From Patulibacter sp. (GTDB taxonomy: Bacteria > Actinomycetota > Thermoleophilia > Solirubrobacterales > Solirubrobacteraceae), in NCBI GenBank assembly GCA_023268575.1, contig JALRCL010000050.1:1-20047 (forward strand): a stretch of 20,047 nt of DNA, in the 5' to 3' direction. The notes beneath the pieces are model-generated. The model was not told the origin of the DNA, did not search any database, and saw nothing but the letters and a program-made list of their open reading frames with translations. A program made the translations under genes and the position numbers. This document shows, piece by piece, positions 13,233 through 20,047 of the stretch (its first letter is position 1; each line of letters begins with the position of its first letter).

Positions 13233-14741
13233 CTACGCCGGCTCCTTGATCCCGTCCAGCACCGCGGGGACCTCGTTGCGCAGGATCTTCCCCGACATCC
13301 CGCGCGGCAGCGGATCGGTCGTCCGGTAGACGGCGCGCGGCACCTTGTAGTCGGCGAGGTTCGCGCGGCAGTGCGCGACGATCGCATCGGCGTCGACGGG
13401 GCCCTCGACGCCGCGCACGAGGATCGCGCAGGCCTCGCCCCAGCGCTCGTGCGCCTCGCCGAAGACGACGCACTCGGCGACCTCCGGGAGGCTGTCGACG
13501 AGCCGCTCGATCTCCGCCGGGTAGACGTTGAGCCCGCCCGAGATGAACATGCTCTTCTTGCGATCGGCGATGTGGAGCAGGCCGTCCCCGTCCAGCCGCG
13601 CCATGTCGCCCGTGCGCAGCCAGCCGTCGACGATGCCCTCGGCGGTCGCCGCCTCGTCGTTCCAGTAGCGGCCCATGACCTGCGGGCCGCGGACGAGGAT
13701 CTCGCCGATCTCGCCCGTCGGCAGGTCGTTCCCGTCGAGGTCGACGATCCGGATCCGCGTGTGGACGTTCGGCTGGCCGGCGGCCTCCGGCGTCGCGAGC
13801 GCCTGCTCGTGGTTGGGCATGCTCACGCTGCCGGTCGCCTCGGTCAGGCCGTACGCCTGACGGATCACGACGCCCTTCGCGTGGTACGTGTCCAGGAGCT
13901 TGCGCGAGACCGGCGAGCCGCCGGTGATCGCGCTGCGCAGCGTCGAGAGGTCGGCGTCGGCGAAGCCGGGCAGCGCGGTCAGGGCCTGCCACATGACCGG
14001 CACGGCGAACCACGTCGTGATCCGCTCCCGCTCCAGCAGCTCGAGCGCCCGGGGCGGATCGAACGTCGGCTCGATGACGAGCATCCCGCCGGCGAGGACC
14101 GTCGAGACGAAGTTGTTCACGATCCCGCCGGTGAAGGCGAGCGGGATGCAGAGCAGCGTCCGGCGGTCGTGGGTCGAGCCCTCGGAGAGCGTGGTCTGCA
14201 GCGCGAGCGCCGCGAGGTTCGCGTGCGTCAGCACGACGCCCTTCGGCAGCCCGGTCGTCCCCGACGTGTAGCCGAGGATCGCCGCGTCGTCCTCCGCGCG
14301 CTCGACGAGCGCGAGCGGCGCCGCGGCCTCGAGGTCGGCGTACGGGACCGCGGCGTCGGCGCCGCCGAGCCCGATCGTCGTGGGTCCGGAGACCTCGGCC
14401 GCAGCGAAGAGCGGCGCGAGCGCTCCGTCGTAGGCGACGGCCGCGCACCCCGAGTGCTCGAGGATCTGGCGCAGCTCGGGGCCGGCCATCCGGATGTTCA
14501 GCGGCACGACGATCGCGCCGGCGTGGATCGCGCCCAGCGCCAGGACGCACCACTCGACGCTGTTCATCGCGAGGATGCCGACGCGATCGCCGGGCTCGAT
14601 CCCGCGCTCGCGCAGGCCACCGGCGACGCGGGCGACCCGCTCGCCCAGCGCGCCCCAGGTCACGTCCTCGTCCGGCGTGCGCAGCGCGAGCTCCTCGCCC
14701 CGCCACCGCGCCCAGTACTCGACTCGCTCCGTCAGGTTCAC
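13233..14741 (-). CDS. acyl-CoA synthetase (AMP-dependent, ANL superfamily)
   Basis: A 502-residue adenylate-forming ligase that activates a carboxylate to acyl-AMP and then acyl-CoA. The phosphate-binding loop is YTSGTTGLPKG (158-168) and the A5 motif is YGLTE (297-301). TGD is at 377-379, the hinge region DRKKSMFISGGLNVYP at 393-408, and the catalytic C-terminal Lys485 is in MSGKILRNE. It is intact and full length, FadD-like, and its chain specificity cannot be told. GTG 14741 is preferred over an in-frame ATG at 14768 because GGGAGGAG lies 6 nt upstream of the GTG. The gene heads a probable operon with the MBL hydrolase. A perfect operator lies 60 bp upstream. Confidence 0.92.
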   Translation of the reverse strand: MNLTERVEYWARWRGEELALRTPDEDVTWGALGERVARVAGGLRERGIEPGDRVGILAMNSVEWCVLALGAIHAGAIVVPLNIRMAGPELRQILEHSGCAAVAYDGALAPLFAAAEVSGPTTIGLGGADAAVPYADLEAAAPLALVERAEDDAAILGYTSGTTGLPKGVVLTHANLAALALQTTLSEGSTHDRRTLLCIPLAFTGGIVNNFVSTVLAGGMLVIEPTFDPPRALELLERERITTWFAVPVMWQALTALPGFADADLSTLRSAITGGSPVSRKLLDTYHAKGVVIRQAYGLTEATGSVSMPNHEQALATPEAAGQPNVHTRIRIVDLDGNDLPTGEIGEILVRGPQVMGRYWNDEAATAEGIVDGWLRTGDMARLDGDGLLHIADRKKSMFISGGLNVYPAEIERLVDSLPEVAECVVFGEAHERWGEACAILVRGVEGPVDADAIVAHCRANLADYKVPRAVYRTTDPLPRGMSGKILRNEVPAVLDGIKEPA

Positions 14742-14800
14742 CCCAAGCTCCTCCCGCTCGGCGTCCATGCCGACGCCCGGTTGCTCGACCGTACCGCATA

Positions 14801-14814
14801 TGAACGATCGTTCA
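14801..14814. promoter_or_regulatory. perfect TGAACGATCGTTCA operator upstream of acyl-CoA synthetase
   Basis: This is the same 14-bp palindrome as at 1117-1130, extended by one further matching base on the right (TTCAC). It is 59 bp upstream of the synthetase GTG and adjacent to its likely -10. Two exact copies of a 14-mer 13.7 kb apart, each in a promoter, argue for one regulator. Confidence 0.75.
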
Positions 14815-15038
14815 CGCGGTCGGTCGGCGCGAAACGAGCGGCGACCCGCCATACGACGACGATCGCGCCGCAATCCTCTCGCGTTCGCAGACCCCCGTGC
14901 CGGGGTCGCTGGGCCCCCGGGGAGGGGTCGATCAACCAGCGGCACCAGGCGCACCGCCCCTGCCGCAGCGGCGTCGCGGCCGTCACCGGCCCACCCGCCG
15001 CCGGAGCGTGCCGAGATCGTTCCCCCACCGCTCGAGCG

Positions 15039-15052
15039 TGAACGTATGCTTA
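15039..15052 (+). promoter_or_regulatory. promoter with degenerate operator, GMC oxidoreductase
   Basis: TGAACGTATGCTTA keeps the TGAACG left half and matches the common 14-mer at 9 of 14 positions. Inside it, TATGCT (15045-15050) is a good -10 hexamer. The transcript would have a leader of about 60 nt with AGGAGG (15105-15110) before the GTG. Membership of the regulon is uncertain. Confidence 0.4.
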
Positions 15053-15116
15053 CTTCGAGCGGTCCCCGTCGTCGCGGTGCGACCGTCGCAGCGGCCACGC
15101 GAACAGGAGGAGCGCC

Positions 15117-16805
15117 GTGCAGCTCAAGGACGCGATCACGATGCAGCCCGACTACGTCGTCGTCGGCGGAGGGCCCGCCGGCTGCGTGCTGGCGAGCCGC
15201 CTGAGCGAGGACCCGGCCATCCGCGTGCTGCTGCTCGAGGCCGGCGGATCCTCCGACGGGCTGAAGGTCCGGATCCCCGCGGGAGTCGGGATGCTCGTCG
15301 GCAACGACCGCTACGACTGGAACTGGGACACCCCGCCGGACCCGACGATCGGCGGCCGCCGGTTCACGTGGTCGGCCGGCAAGTGCCTCGGCGGCGGCAG
15401 CGCCATCAACGGCCAGGTGAACATCCGCTGCCTGCCGAGCGACTTCGACCTCTGGGCCGACGTCGTGGACCAGGACGGCGCCTGGTCGGCGGCCGACCTC
15501 CAGCCGTACTTCGTGCGCTGCGAGAGCTACCACGGGGTCGAGGGCCCCTCGCCGGCCCGGGGCACGAGCGGCCCCCAGGCGGTGAGCGACATCCCCGACC
15601 CGCATCCCCTCGCGGCCGCGTTCCTCGCGGCCGGCGAGGCGCTGGGCGCGCCGCGGGTCGACCTCAACGGCGCGACGCCCGAGGGCTTCGGCATGACGCA
15701 GGGCTCGCAGCGCGACGGCCGGCGCTTCACCGCCTACGACGGGTACCTGCGCCCCCACGTCGGACGCCCGAACCTCGCGATCGTCACCGACGCGCGCGTC
15801 ACGCGGATCGTCGTCGAGGACGGCCGCGCCACCGGCGTCGAGGTCCGCCAGGGCACGACCACGCGGACCGTCTCGGCGCGACGCGAGGTGCTCGTCTCCG
15901 CCGGCACCGTCGCCACGACGAACCTCCTCCTGAAGTCCGGCATCGGCCCGGCCGACGTCCTGGACCGCGCCGGAGTGGCGACCGTCGCGGAGCGCCGTGG
16001 CGTCGGGGCGAATCTCCAGGAGCACACCGGCGTGAGCATCAGCCGGTTCATCCGCGGTCACTGGTCGCTGAACTCCACCCGCCTGCCCCACAAGGGCCTC
16101 GCCGCGGTCTTCGAGGTGCTCGCGCGCCGCCGCGGCCCGCTCGCCTCGCCCGTGGTGCAGGCGATGGGCTACGTGCGGACCGACCCGTCGCTGGACCGGC
16201 CCGACCTGCAGCTGCACTTCCTGCCGTTCGCCTACCGGCTGAAGCCGGACTCGCGCTCCGCGCTCACGGCCGAGATGCCGCTGAAGGCGGCGGTCGCGAT
16301 GCAGCTCACGCTCTGCAAGCCGCAGACGCGGGGGCGGATCACGATCACCGACGCCGACCCGCTCAGCGCGCCGACGATCGACCACCAGCTGCTCGATGAC
16401 GAGCGCGACCTGCGGACGATGGTCGCGGGCTGCCGGCTGCTCGAGGAGCTGTTCGAGCACCCGGCGTTCGGCGACGCGATCAGCGGACGGTTCAACCCGC
16501 CCGCACCGATCGAGGACGACGCCGGATGGGAGGCGTTCGTGCGCCGCAACTGCTGCGTCGCCTACCACCAGACCGGCACCTGCCGGATGGGCCGCGCCGA
16601 CGACCCCGACGCTGTCGTCGATGCCGACCTGCGCGTCATCGGCGTCCGCGGGCTGCGCGTCGTCGACGCGTCCGTCATGCCCGTCGTGCCGAGCGCGAAC
16701 ACGTACGTGCCGACGCTCGCCGTCGCCGAGAAGGCGTCGGACCTCATCCGCGCCGCGGCCGTCCCGGAGGCCCCCACGACCGCCGCGACGAGCGTCGGCC
16801 GCTGA
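15117..16805 (+). CDS. GMC family FAD-dependent oxidoreductase (choline dehydrogenase-like)
   Basis: A 562-residue glucose-methanol-choline family flavoprotein that oxidises a primary or secondary alcohol to aldehyde or ketone. The FAD dinucleotide fold is VVVGGGPAGCVLASRLS (14-30) with Glu41 (LLLEAGG), followed by the GMC signature GKCLGGGSAINGQVNIR. The active-site His484 (VAYHQTGTCRMG) and Asn528 (PSANTYVPTLAVAEKASD) are in the expected places. No signal peptide is seen. GTG 15117 is supported by AGGAGG 6 nt upstream; a second start at ATG 15141 is possible. It could act on alcohols made by the P450 or released by the hydrolases. It converges on a WS/DGAT with a 22-bp gap. Confidence 0.92.
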   Translation: MQLKDAITMQPDYVVVGGGPAGCVLASRLSEDPAIRVLLLEAGGSSDGLKVRIPAGVGMLVGNDRYDWNWDTPPDPTIGGRRFTWSAGKCLGGGSAINGQVNIRCLPSDFDLWADVVDQDGAWSAADLQPYFVRCESYHGVEGPSPARGTSGPQAVSDIPDPHPLAAAFLAAGEALGAPRVDLNGATPEGFGMTQGSQRDGRRFTAYDGYLRPHVGRPNLAIVTDARVTRIVVEDGRATGVEVRQGTTTRTVSARREVLVSAGTVATTNLLLKSGIGPADVLDRAGVATVAERRGVGANLQEHTGVSISRFIRGHWSLNSTRLPHKGLAAVFEVLARRRGPLASPVVQAMGYVRTDPSLDRPDLQLHFLPFAYRLKPDSRSALTAEMPLKAAVAMQLTLCKPQTRGRITITDADPLSAPTIDHQLLDDERDLRTMVAGCRLLEELFEHPAFGDAISGRFNPPAPIEDDAGWEAFVRRNCCVAYHQTGTCRMGRADDPDAVVDADLRVIGVRGLRVVDASVMPVVPSANTYVPTLAVAEKASDLIRAAAVPEAPTTAATSVGR

Positions 16806-16827
16806 CGGGCGAGCCGCCGCCGGGCCC

Positions 16828-18273
16828 TCAGCGGCCGGCGGACGCGCCCTGGCCCAGCAGGATCCCCGTGAGCTCCTCCAGCGCCTCGCCGAGGTAGACC
16901 GCCAGGCGCTGGAGGTGCGGCAGCGTGTCCCGTGCGCCGATCAGGCCGAAGTTCATGGTGCCGGCGTAGCTGATGCAGGTGACGTTCAGCGCAGCGCCGT
17001 GGAAGACGAGCGAGACGGGGAAGATCGCGTCGAGCCGGGAGCCGGCGAAGTACAGCGGCTCGGCGGGTCCCGGGACGTTCGAGAGCAGCATGTTGAACGG
17101 CCGCGGGGTGCGGCCCTTCAGCCCGGCGACGAGCCCGAGGATGAACGGGCCGTTGACGACGACCGTCTGCGAGCTGAGCGCCTCGGGCGGCATCGCCTGG
17201 AGGTGCTCCTTCGCGGCGGCCGTCGACGCGCGGATCGCCTCGAGCCGCTCGAGGGGATCGCCGACGTTCGTGGCGAGGTCCGCGACGAGCGTGCCGATCG
17301 CGGTACCGACGCGGTCGTCGTCGGCCGAGCGCAGGCTGACGGGGAAGCCGACCGTCAGCGACCGGCGCGGCAGCTGCGCGTGCTCGTTGAGGTAGCGCCG
17401 CAGGGCCGTGCCGCAGAGGTACAGGCAGACGTCGTTGACGGTGCAGCCCCCGGCGCGCGCGAGCTCCTTCAGTTGCTCGAGGTCGTACTGCTGGGTCGCG
17501 AACCGGCGCGAGCCGCCGATCGTGCCGCCCAACGCCGAGGCCGGCGCACGGAAGGGCGCCTGGAGCGCCCCGTCGCTGAACGCCGCCCGGGTCAGCTCGC
17601 CGGCCGCGCCGGTCAGCCCGCGCAGCGCCCGCAGGCCGCCGCGGGCCTGACGGCCCGTCCGCGCGAGGGCGGCGCCCGGGCGCCGCGCCGGCGTCGGCGC
17701 GGTCCGGGAGGACGCGGCGTCGTCGGCGGTGCTCCGCGGTCGCCGCCGGCGGCGCGGGCCGACGGTCCAGATCGGCGGCGTGTCGGGGTCGTCGGCCGAG
17801 GTCGAGAGCGCCTTGAGGATGAGGCGCATGCCGCTGACCCCGTCGATCAGCGAGTGGTGGATCTTCGCGTACATCGCCCAGCGGTTGCCCTCGAGGCCCT
17901 CGATGACGTGGACCTCCCAGAGCGGCCGGTGGAAGTCCAGCGGGTTGCCGTGGATGCGCGAGACGAGGATCCCGAGCTCCCGCTGGCTGCCCGGGTTCGG
18001 GAGCGCGGAGTGGCGCACGTGGTAGTCGAGGTCGACGTCGCGGACCTCGCGCATCAGCGGGAGGCGCGCGCCGAGCAGCGGTGCCTCGACCGGGCGCAGG
18101 TTCCACGGCGCCGCGAGCTGCCGCTGGGCGCGCATGCGGGCGAGCTGCCGGCGCAGGTAGTCCGGCGGCGCGTCCTCGGGCAGCGTGAGCTCCAGCAGCG
18201 CCCCGACGTGCATCGGCGTGTCGCGCGACTCCACCAGCAGCCAGGCGCCGTCCAGCGCCGAGATCATCCGCAT
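16828..18273 (-). CDS. WS/DGAT-type acyltransferase, canonical HHxxxDG
   Basis: A 481-residue wax-ester synthase/diacylglycerol acyltransferase. The N-terminal ALDGAWLLVESRDTPMHVG block is typical of the family. PLDFHRPLWEVHVIEGLEGN (111-130) leads to the intact active site HHSLIDG (139-145), and SNVPGPAEPLYFAGSRL lies in the C-terminal half. It should make storage triacylglycerol or wax ester from acyl-CoA. The ATG at 18273 is preceded by GGGAGGAG at 7 nt, so the longer in-frame start at 18324 is not preferred. It shares the fold with the acyltransferase at 6428-7810 but has the full catalytic pair. No copy of the shared operator is seen upstream, so it may be outside the regulon. Confidence 0.92.
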   Translation of the reverse strand: MRMISALDGAWLLVESRDTPMHVGALLELTLPEDAPPDYLRRQLARMRAQRQLAAPWNLRPVEAPLLGARLPLMREVRDVDLDYHVRHSALPNPGSQRELGILVSRIHGNPLDFHRPLWEVHVIEGLEGNRWAMYAKIHHSLIDGVSGMRLILKALSTSADDPDTPPIWTVGPRRRRRPRSTADDAASSRTAPTPARRPGAALARTGRQARGGLRALRGLTGAAGELTRAAFSDGALQAPFRAPASALGGTIGGSRRFATQQYDLEQLKELARAGGCTVNDVCLYLCGTALRRYLNEHAQLPRRSLTVGFPVSLRSADDDRVGTAIGTLVADLATNVGDPLERLEAIRASTAAAKEHLQAMPPEALSSQTVVVNGPFILGLVAGLKGRTPRPFNMLLSNVPGPAEPLYFAGSRLDAIFPVSLVFHGAALNVTCISYAGTMNFGLIGARDTLPHLQRLAVYLGEALEELTGILLGQGASAGR

Positions 18274-18393
18274 CGCTCCGCTCCTCCCATCGCGGAGCAG
18301 TCTCGCGCGCCGGCGGGCGGCCATCGCGCGGTGCGACGGGAAGACCCCACCGCCGTCCGTCCCGCGCCCGGCGCGCGGAACGGGCGGCGCGCG

Positions 18394-19815
18394 TCAGCGA
18401 CGGACCTTCGCGGTGGTGCGGATCGTGCCGGCCCGCAGCTCGAGGACCGCCGAGCGCTTGCCCCTCAGGGCCCGCTTGCCGGCGGCGGACAGCCGCAGCG
18501 TCGCCGACACGACGCCGTTCCGGCCGGCCGTCACCGTGCGACGGGCGATCGTGCGCTGGCGGTAGCGCACCTGCAGCGCCGTGCGCTTGCCCGCCGGCAG
18601 GCCGCTGACGCGCAGCGCGACGCCCTTGCGCAGGACGGAGGACAGCCGCAGCGAGCCGCGAACGGTGATCGCCGGGCCACGCGGCGGCTTCGCCGTATCG
18701 GGCTTCGGGTCGGGCTTCGCCGTCCCGTCCCCGCCGGTCCCACCGCCGCCGGTCCCCCCGCCACCGCCGGTCCCGCCACCGCCGCCCTTGCCCGGACCGG
18801 CGGGCACGTCGGCCGGACCCCAGTCCGGGCTCGTCGCGCCCGGGACGAGGAGCCGCTTCACGTGCTCGGCCGTCGGGGTGCCGCAGTCGGACGCGAAGCT
18901 CGGCAGCGGCAGGACGTTGATGCCGGAGTCGTCGGCGTAGGCGAGCGTCGTGCCGTCCGGCGACCAGGAGGGCGAGCTGATGCGGCCCTGGCCGTCGGTG
19001 AGCCGGTAGCAGTTCTCCGGCACGTGGGGATGACCGCCGTTGCCGCGGTAGAGGAACAGCGTCTCGTGCGCCTGGCCGGTGACGAAGACGAGCTTCGTCC
19101 GGTCGCGCGTGAGCTCGCCGTCGGCCAGGCCGCCGGTGGCGCTCGGGTCGAAGAACCACGGCGACATCGCGCCGCGGATGCCGTGGTACTGGTCGCCCGG
19201 CGTGTGGACGACGGCGTCGGGGTTCCCGACCTGGATCGGGTCGGAGAGGATCGTGCCACCGTCGCTGGTCCACGAGGGACCGACCCAGCCGGTCTGCTCG
19301 TTGAAGCCCGGCTGGTCGAACGGGCTCGTGCCGTCCGGCGACACGTAGTTCGTGCCCTGGCGGCCGTAGACCGTCTGGCAGCCGGTGGACGGGTTGCAGC
19401 CCGGGGCCTCGCCGGTCTGCGTGACGTACCAGGAGTAGGCGATGCGCATGCCGTCCGGCGAGATCGCCGGATCGAACGGCCCGCGGAACATCGTGCCCGG
19501 GTGCGAGGAGGAGTGCGGCGTGAGGATGTCGTAGCGGCGGCTGCCGTCGACGTGCACCGGCGAGCCGTCCGGGTTGAACGTGCTGATCCGGTCGCCGCGC
19601 AGCGCCGCGATCCGGCCGCTGTCGGCCTGCGAGACCTGCGAGTAGCCGCCGTCGTCGGTGACGCGGTACTGCCGGGAGCCGTCGGGCGTGGAGAGCCAGA
19701 CGTCGCCGCCCTTGACGTAGGCGATCGAGTCGGCGGACGCGGGGGTCGCCGCAGCCGCCAGGAGGCAGGCGGCGAGGACGGCCACACCGGCGGTGCGGCG
19801 GGAGGTGGATGACAT
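18394..19815 (-). CDS. secreted PD40/TolB-like beta-propeller protein with Gly-rich linker
   Basis: A 473-residue exported protein. Residues 1-28 form a signal peptide (twin Arg, hydrophobic AVLAACLLAAAA, cleavage after ASA). Residues about 30-335 hold TolB/PD40-type propeller blades, recognisable by repeated ISPDGMRIAYSW, SWTSDGGTI and PSWSPDGTTLAYA. A Gly/Thr linker (about 342-363) joins a roughly 95-residue beta-rich C-terminal domain (LRLSAAGKRALRGKRSA) of a kind I associate with Thermoleophilia exported proteins. No catalytic residues are evident, and a binding or scaffold role outside the membrane is likely. ATG 19815 has AGGA 8 nt upstream; ATG 19824 is in frame too. It looks unrelated to the catabolic genes and lacks their operator. 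Confidence 0.85.
   Translation of the reverse strand: MSSTSRRTAGVAVLAACLLAAAATPASADSIAYVKGGDVWLSTPDGSRQYRVTDDGGYSQVSQADSGRIAALRGDRISTFNPDGSPVHVDGSRRYDILTPHSSSHPGTMFRGPFDPAISPDGMRIAYSWYVTQTGEAPGCNPSTGCQTVYGRQGTNYVSPDGTSPFDQPGFNEQTGWVGPSWTSDGGTILSDPIQVGNPDAVVHTPGDQYHGIRGAMSPWFFDPSATGGLADGELTRDRTKLVFVTGQAHETLFLYRGNGGHPHVPENCYRLTDGQGRISSPSWSPDGTTLAYADDSGINVLPLPSFASDCGTPTAEHVKRLLVPGATSPDWGPADVPAGPGKGGGGGTGGGGGTGGGGTGGDGTAKPDPKPDTAKPPRGPAITVRGSLRLSSVLRKGVALRVSGLPAGKRTALQVRYRQRTIARRTVTAGRNGVVSATLRLSAAGKRALRGKRSAVLELRAGTIRTTAKVRR
18735..18785 (-). repeat. in-gene Gly/Thr linker repeat
   Basis: Imperfect repeats of GGCGGTGGCGGGACC-like units encode the GGGGGTGGGGGTGGGGTGG linker between the propeller and the C-terminal domain. 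Such repeats are prone to length change by slippage. Confidence 0.6.
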
Positions 19816-19851
19816 GCCGATCATCCTGCGATCGCTCGCCGGCCTCCACCA

Positions 19852-19889
19852 CGGGGAAGCCCCCCGAACGCCACCCCAGACCTTCCCCG
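19852..19889. other. inverted repeat upstream of the secreted protein gene
   Basis: CGGGGAAG (19852-19859) and CTTCCCCG (19882-19889) are complementary across a 22-nt spacer. The element lies between the secreted protein start and the stop of the open frame at the window edge. It could be a weak terminator or operator. The rest of 19816-19932 shows no clear promoter. Confidence 0.25.
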
Positions 19890-19932
19890 GGGTCCCCGAC
19901 CGGAGGCGGACCGCGGGGCGGGGACGGCCGCC

Positions 19933-20047
19933 TCACGAGCCCGCCCGACCCGCGTGGACCGCGTGGACGGCGGGGACCGCGGGGACCGGCAGGACCCTCG
20001 TCGATCCGGCGGCCACGAGGACCGTCGACCCGCGAGCGGCCGGGACG
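19933..20047 (-). CDS. possible C-terminal end of a gene running in from the right edge
   Basis: A minus-strand frame is open from the window edge to a TGA at 19933-19935 and reads VPAARGSTVLVAAGSTRV, then a VPAVPAVHAVHA-rich tail. Third positions are G/C rich, but in this DNA that alone is weak. The tail comes from five 9-bp units at 19951-19995. No family is recognisable. It may be non-coding. Confidence 0.25.
   Translation of the reverse strand, partial: VPAARGSTVLVAAGSTRVLPVPAVPAVHAVHAGRAGS
19951..19995. repeat. five imperfect 9-bp tandem units
   Basis: The units are CGCGTGGAC, CGCGTGGAC, GGCGGGGAC, CGCGGGGAC and CGGCAGGAC. All share the GAC end and 9-bp period. On the minus strand they would encode VPA/VHA triplets. 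Whether they are coding is uncertain. Confidence 0.5.

Larger units (their letters stand above)
14742..15116. promoter_or_regulatory. divergent promoter region, acyl-CoA synthetase / GMC oxidoreductase
   Basis: This 375-bp gap between two divergent genes holds the perfect operator at 14801-14814 and the weak GMC-side site at 15039-15052. Minus-strand TATGCG or TACGGT just downstream of the operator could be the synthetase -10 box. I see no small gene or RNA in the middle part. Confidence 0.6.

Overview
The window is GC-rich, gene-dense bacterial DNA that reads like an actinobacterial-type genome, with strong G/C preference at third codon positions, several GTG starts and several promoters that look leaderless. 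The Gly-rich linker and C-terminal beta domain of the secreted protein at the right end, together with the Mce-type ATPase and wax-ester/diacylglycerol acyltransferases, make me favour Thermoleophilia (Solirubrobacterales-like). This placement is inference from protein style, not a phylogeny. I see no tRNA, rRNA, CRISPR array, insertion sequence or phage gene.

Layout. At the left edge, an Mla/Mce-type ABC ATPase (minus strand) is cut off near base 125 and joined to an unrelated plus-strand reading frame. Next come a PaaG-like crotonase (+, 1153-1959), a convergent Rieske oxygenase plus divergent crotonase pair (-, 2005-4020), and a molybdopterin oxidoreductase (-, 4059-6260). These are followed by a WS/DGAT-type acyltransferase translationally coupled to an alpha/beta hydrolase (-, 6428-8679). 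A divergent ferredoxin-reductase-type flavoprotein and TetR regulator (+, 8829-10639) and a cytochrome P450 (+, 10841-12031) come next. An array of perfect hairpins lies between the P450 and the converging acyl-CoA synthetase plus metallo-beta-lactamase-fold pair (-, 12208-14741). A GMC oxidoreductase (+, 15117-16805) then converges on a second WS/DGAT (-, 16828-18273). A secreted PD40/TolB-like protein (-, 18394-19815) and a short open frame at the edge finish the window.

The main observation is a shared operator. The 14-bp palindrome TGAACGATCGTTCA occurs perfectly twice (1117-1130, 14801-14814). Recognisable variants lie in front of the Rieske, molybdopterin, hydrolase/WS-DGAT, flavoprotein/TetR and P450 units, with a weak one before the GMC gene. 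Most overlap or abut a TAnnnT -10 hexamer. At five genes that hexamer is only 6-8 nt from the start codon, so those transcripts are probably leaderless. The TetR gene encoded in the middle of the block is the obvious candidate regulator.

Taken together, the window looks like one dispersed TetR regulon for oxidation and CoA-dependent breakdown or storage of a hydrophobic carboxylic or alcohol substrate. Proposed roles are P450, Rieske, Mo-enzyme and GMC oxidations, an electron-supplying flavoprotein, an acyl-CoA ligase, two crotonases, hydrolases, and acyltransferases for wax ester or triacylglycerol. The substrate cannot be read from the sequence. No ferredoxin gene is visible although both the P450 and the Rieske enzyme would normally need one.
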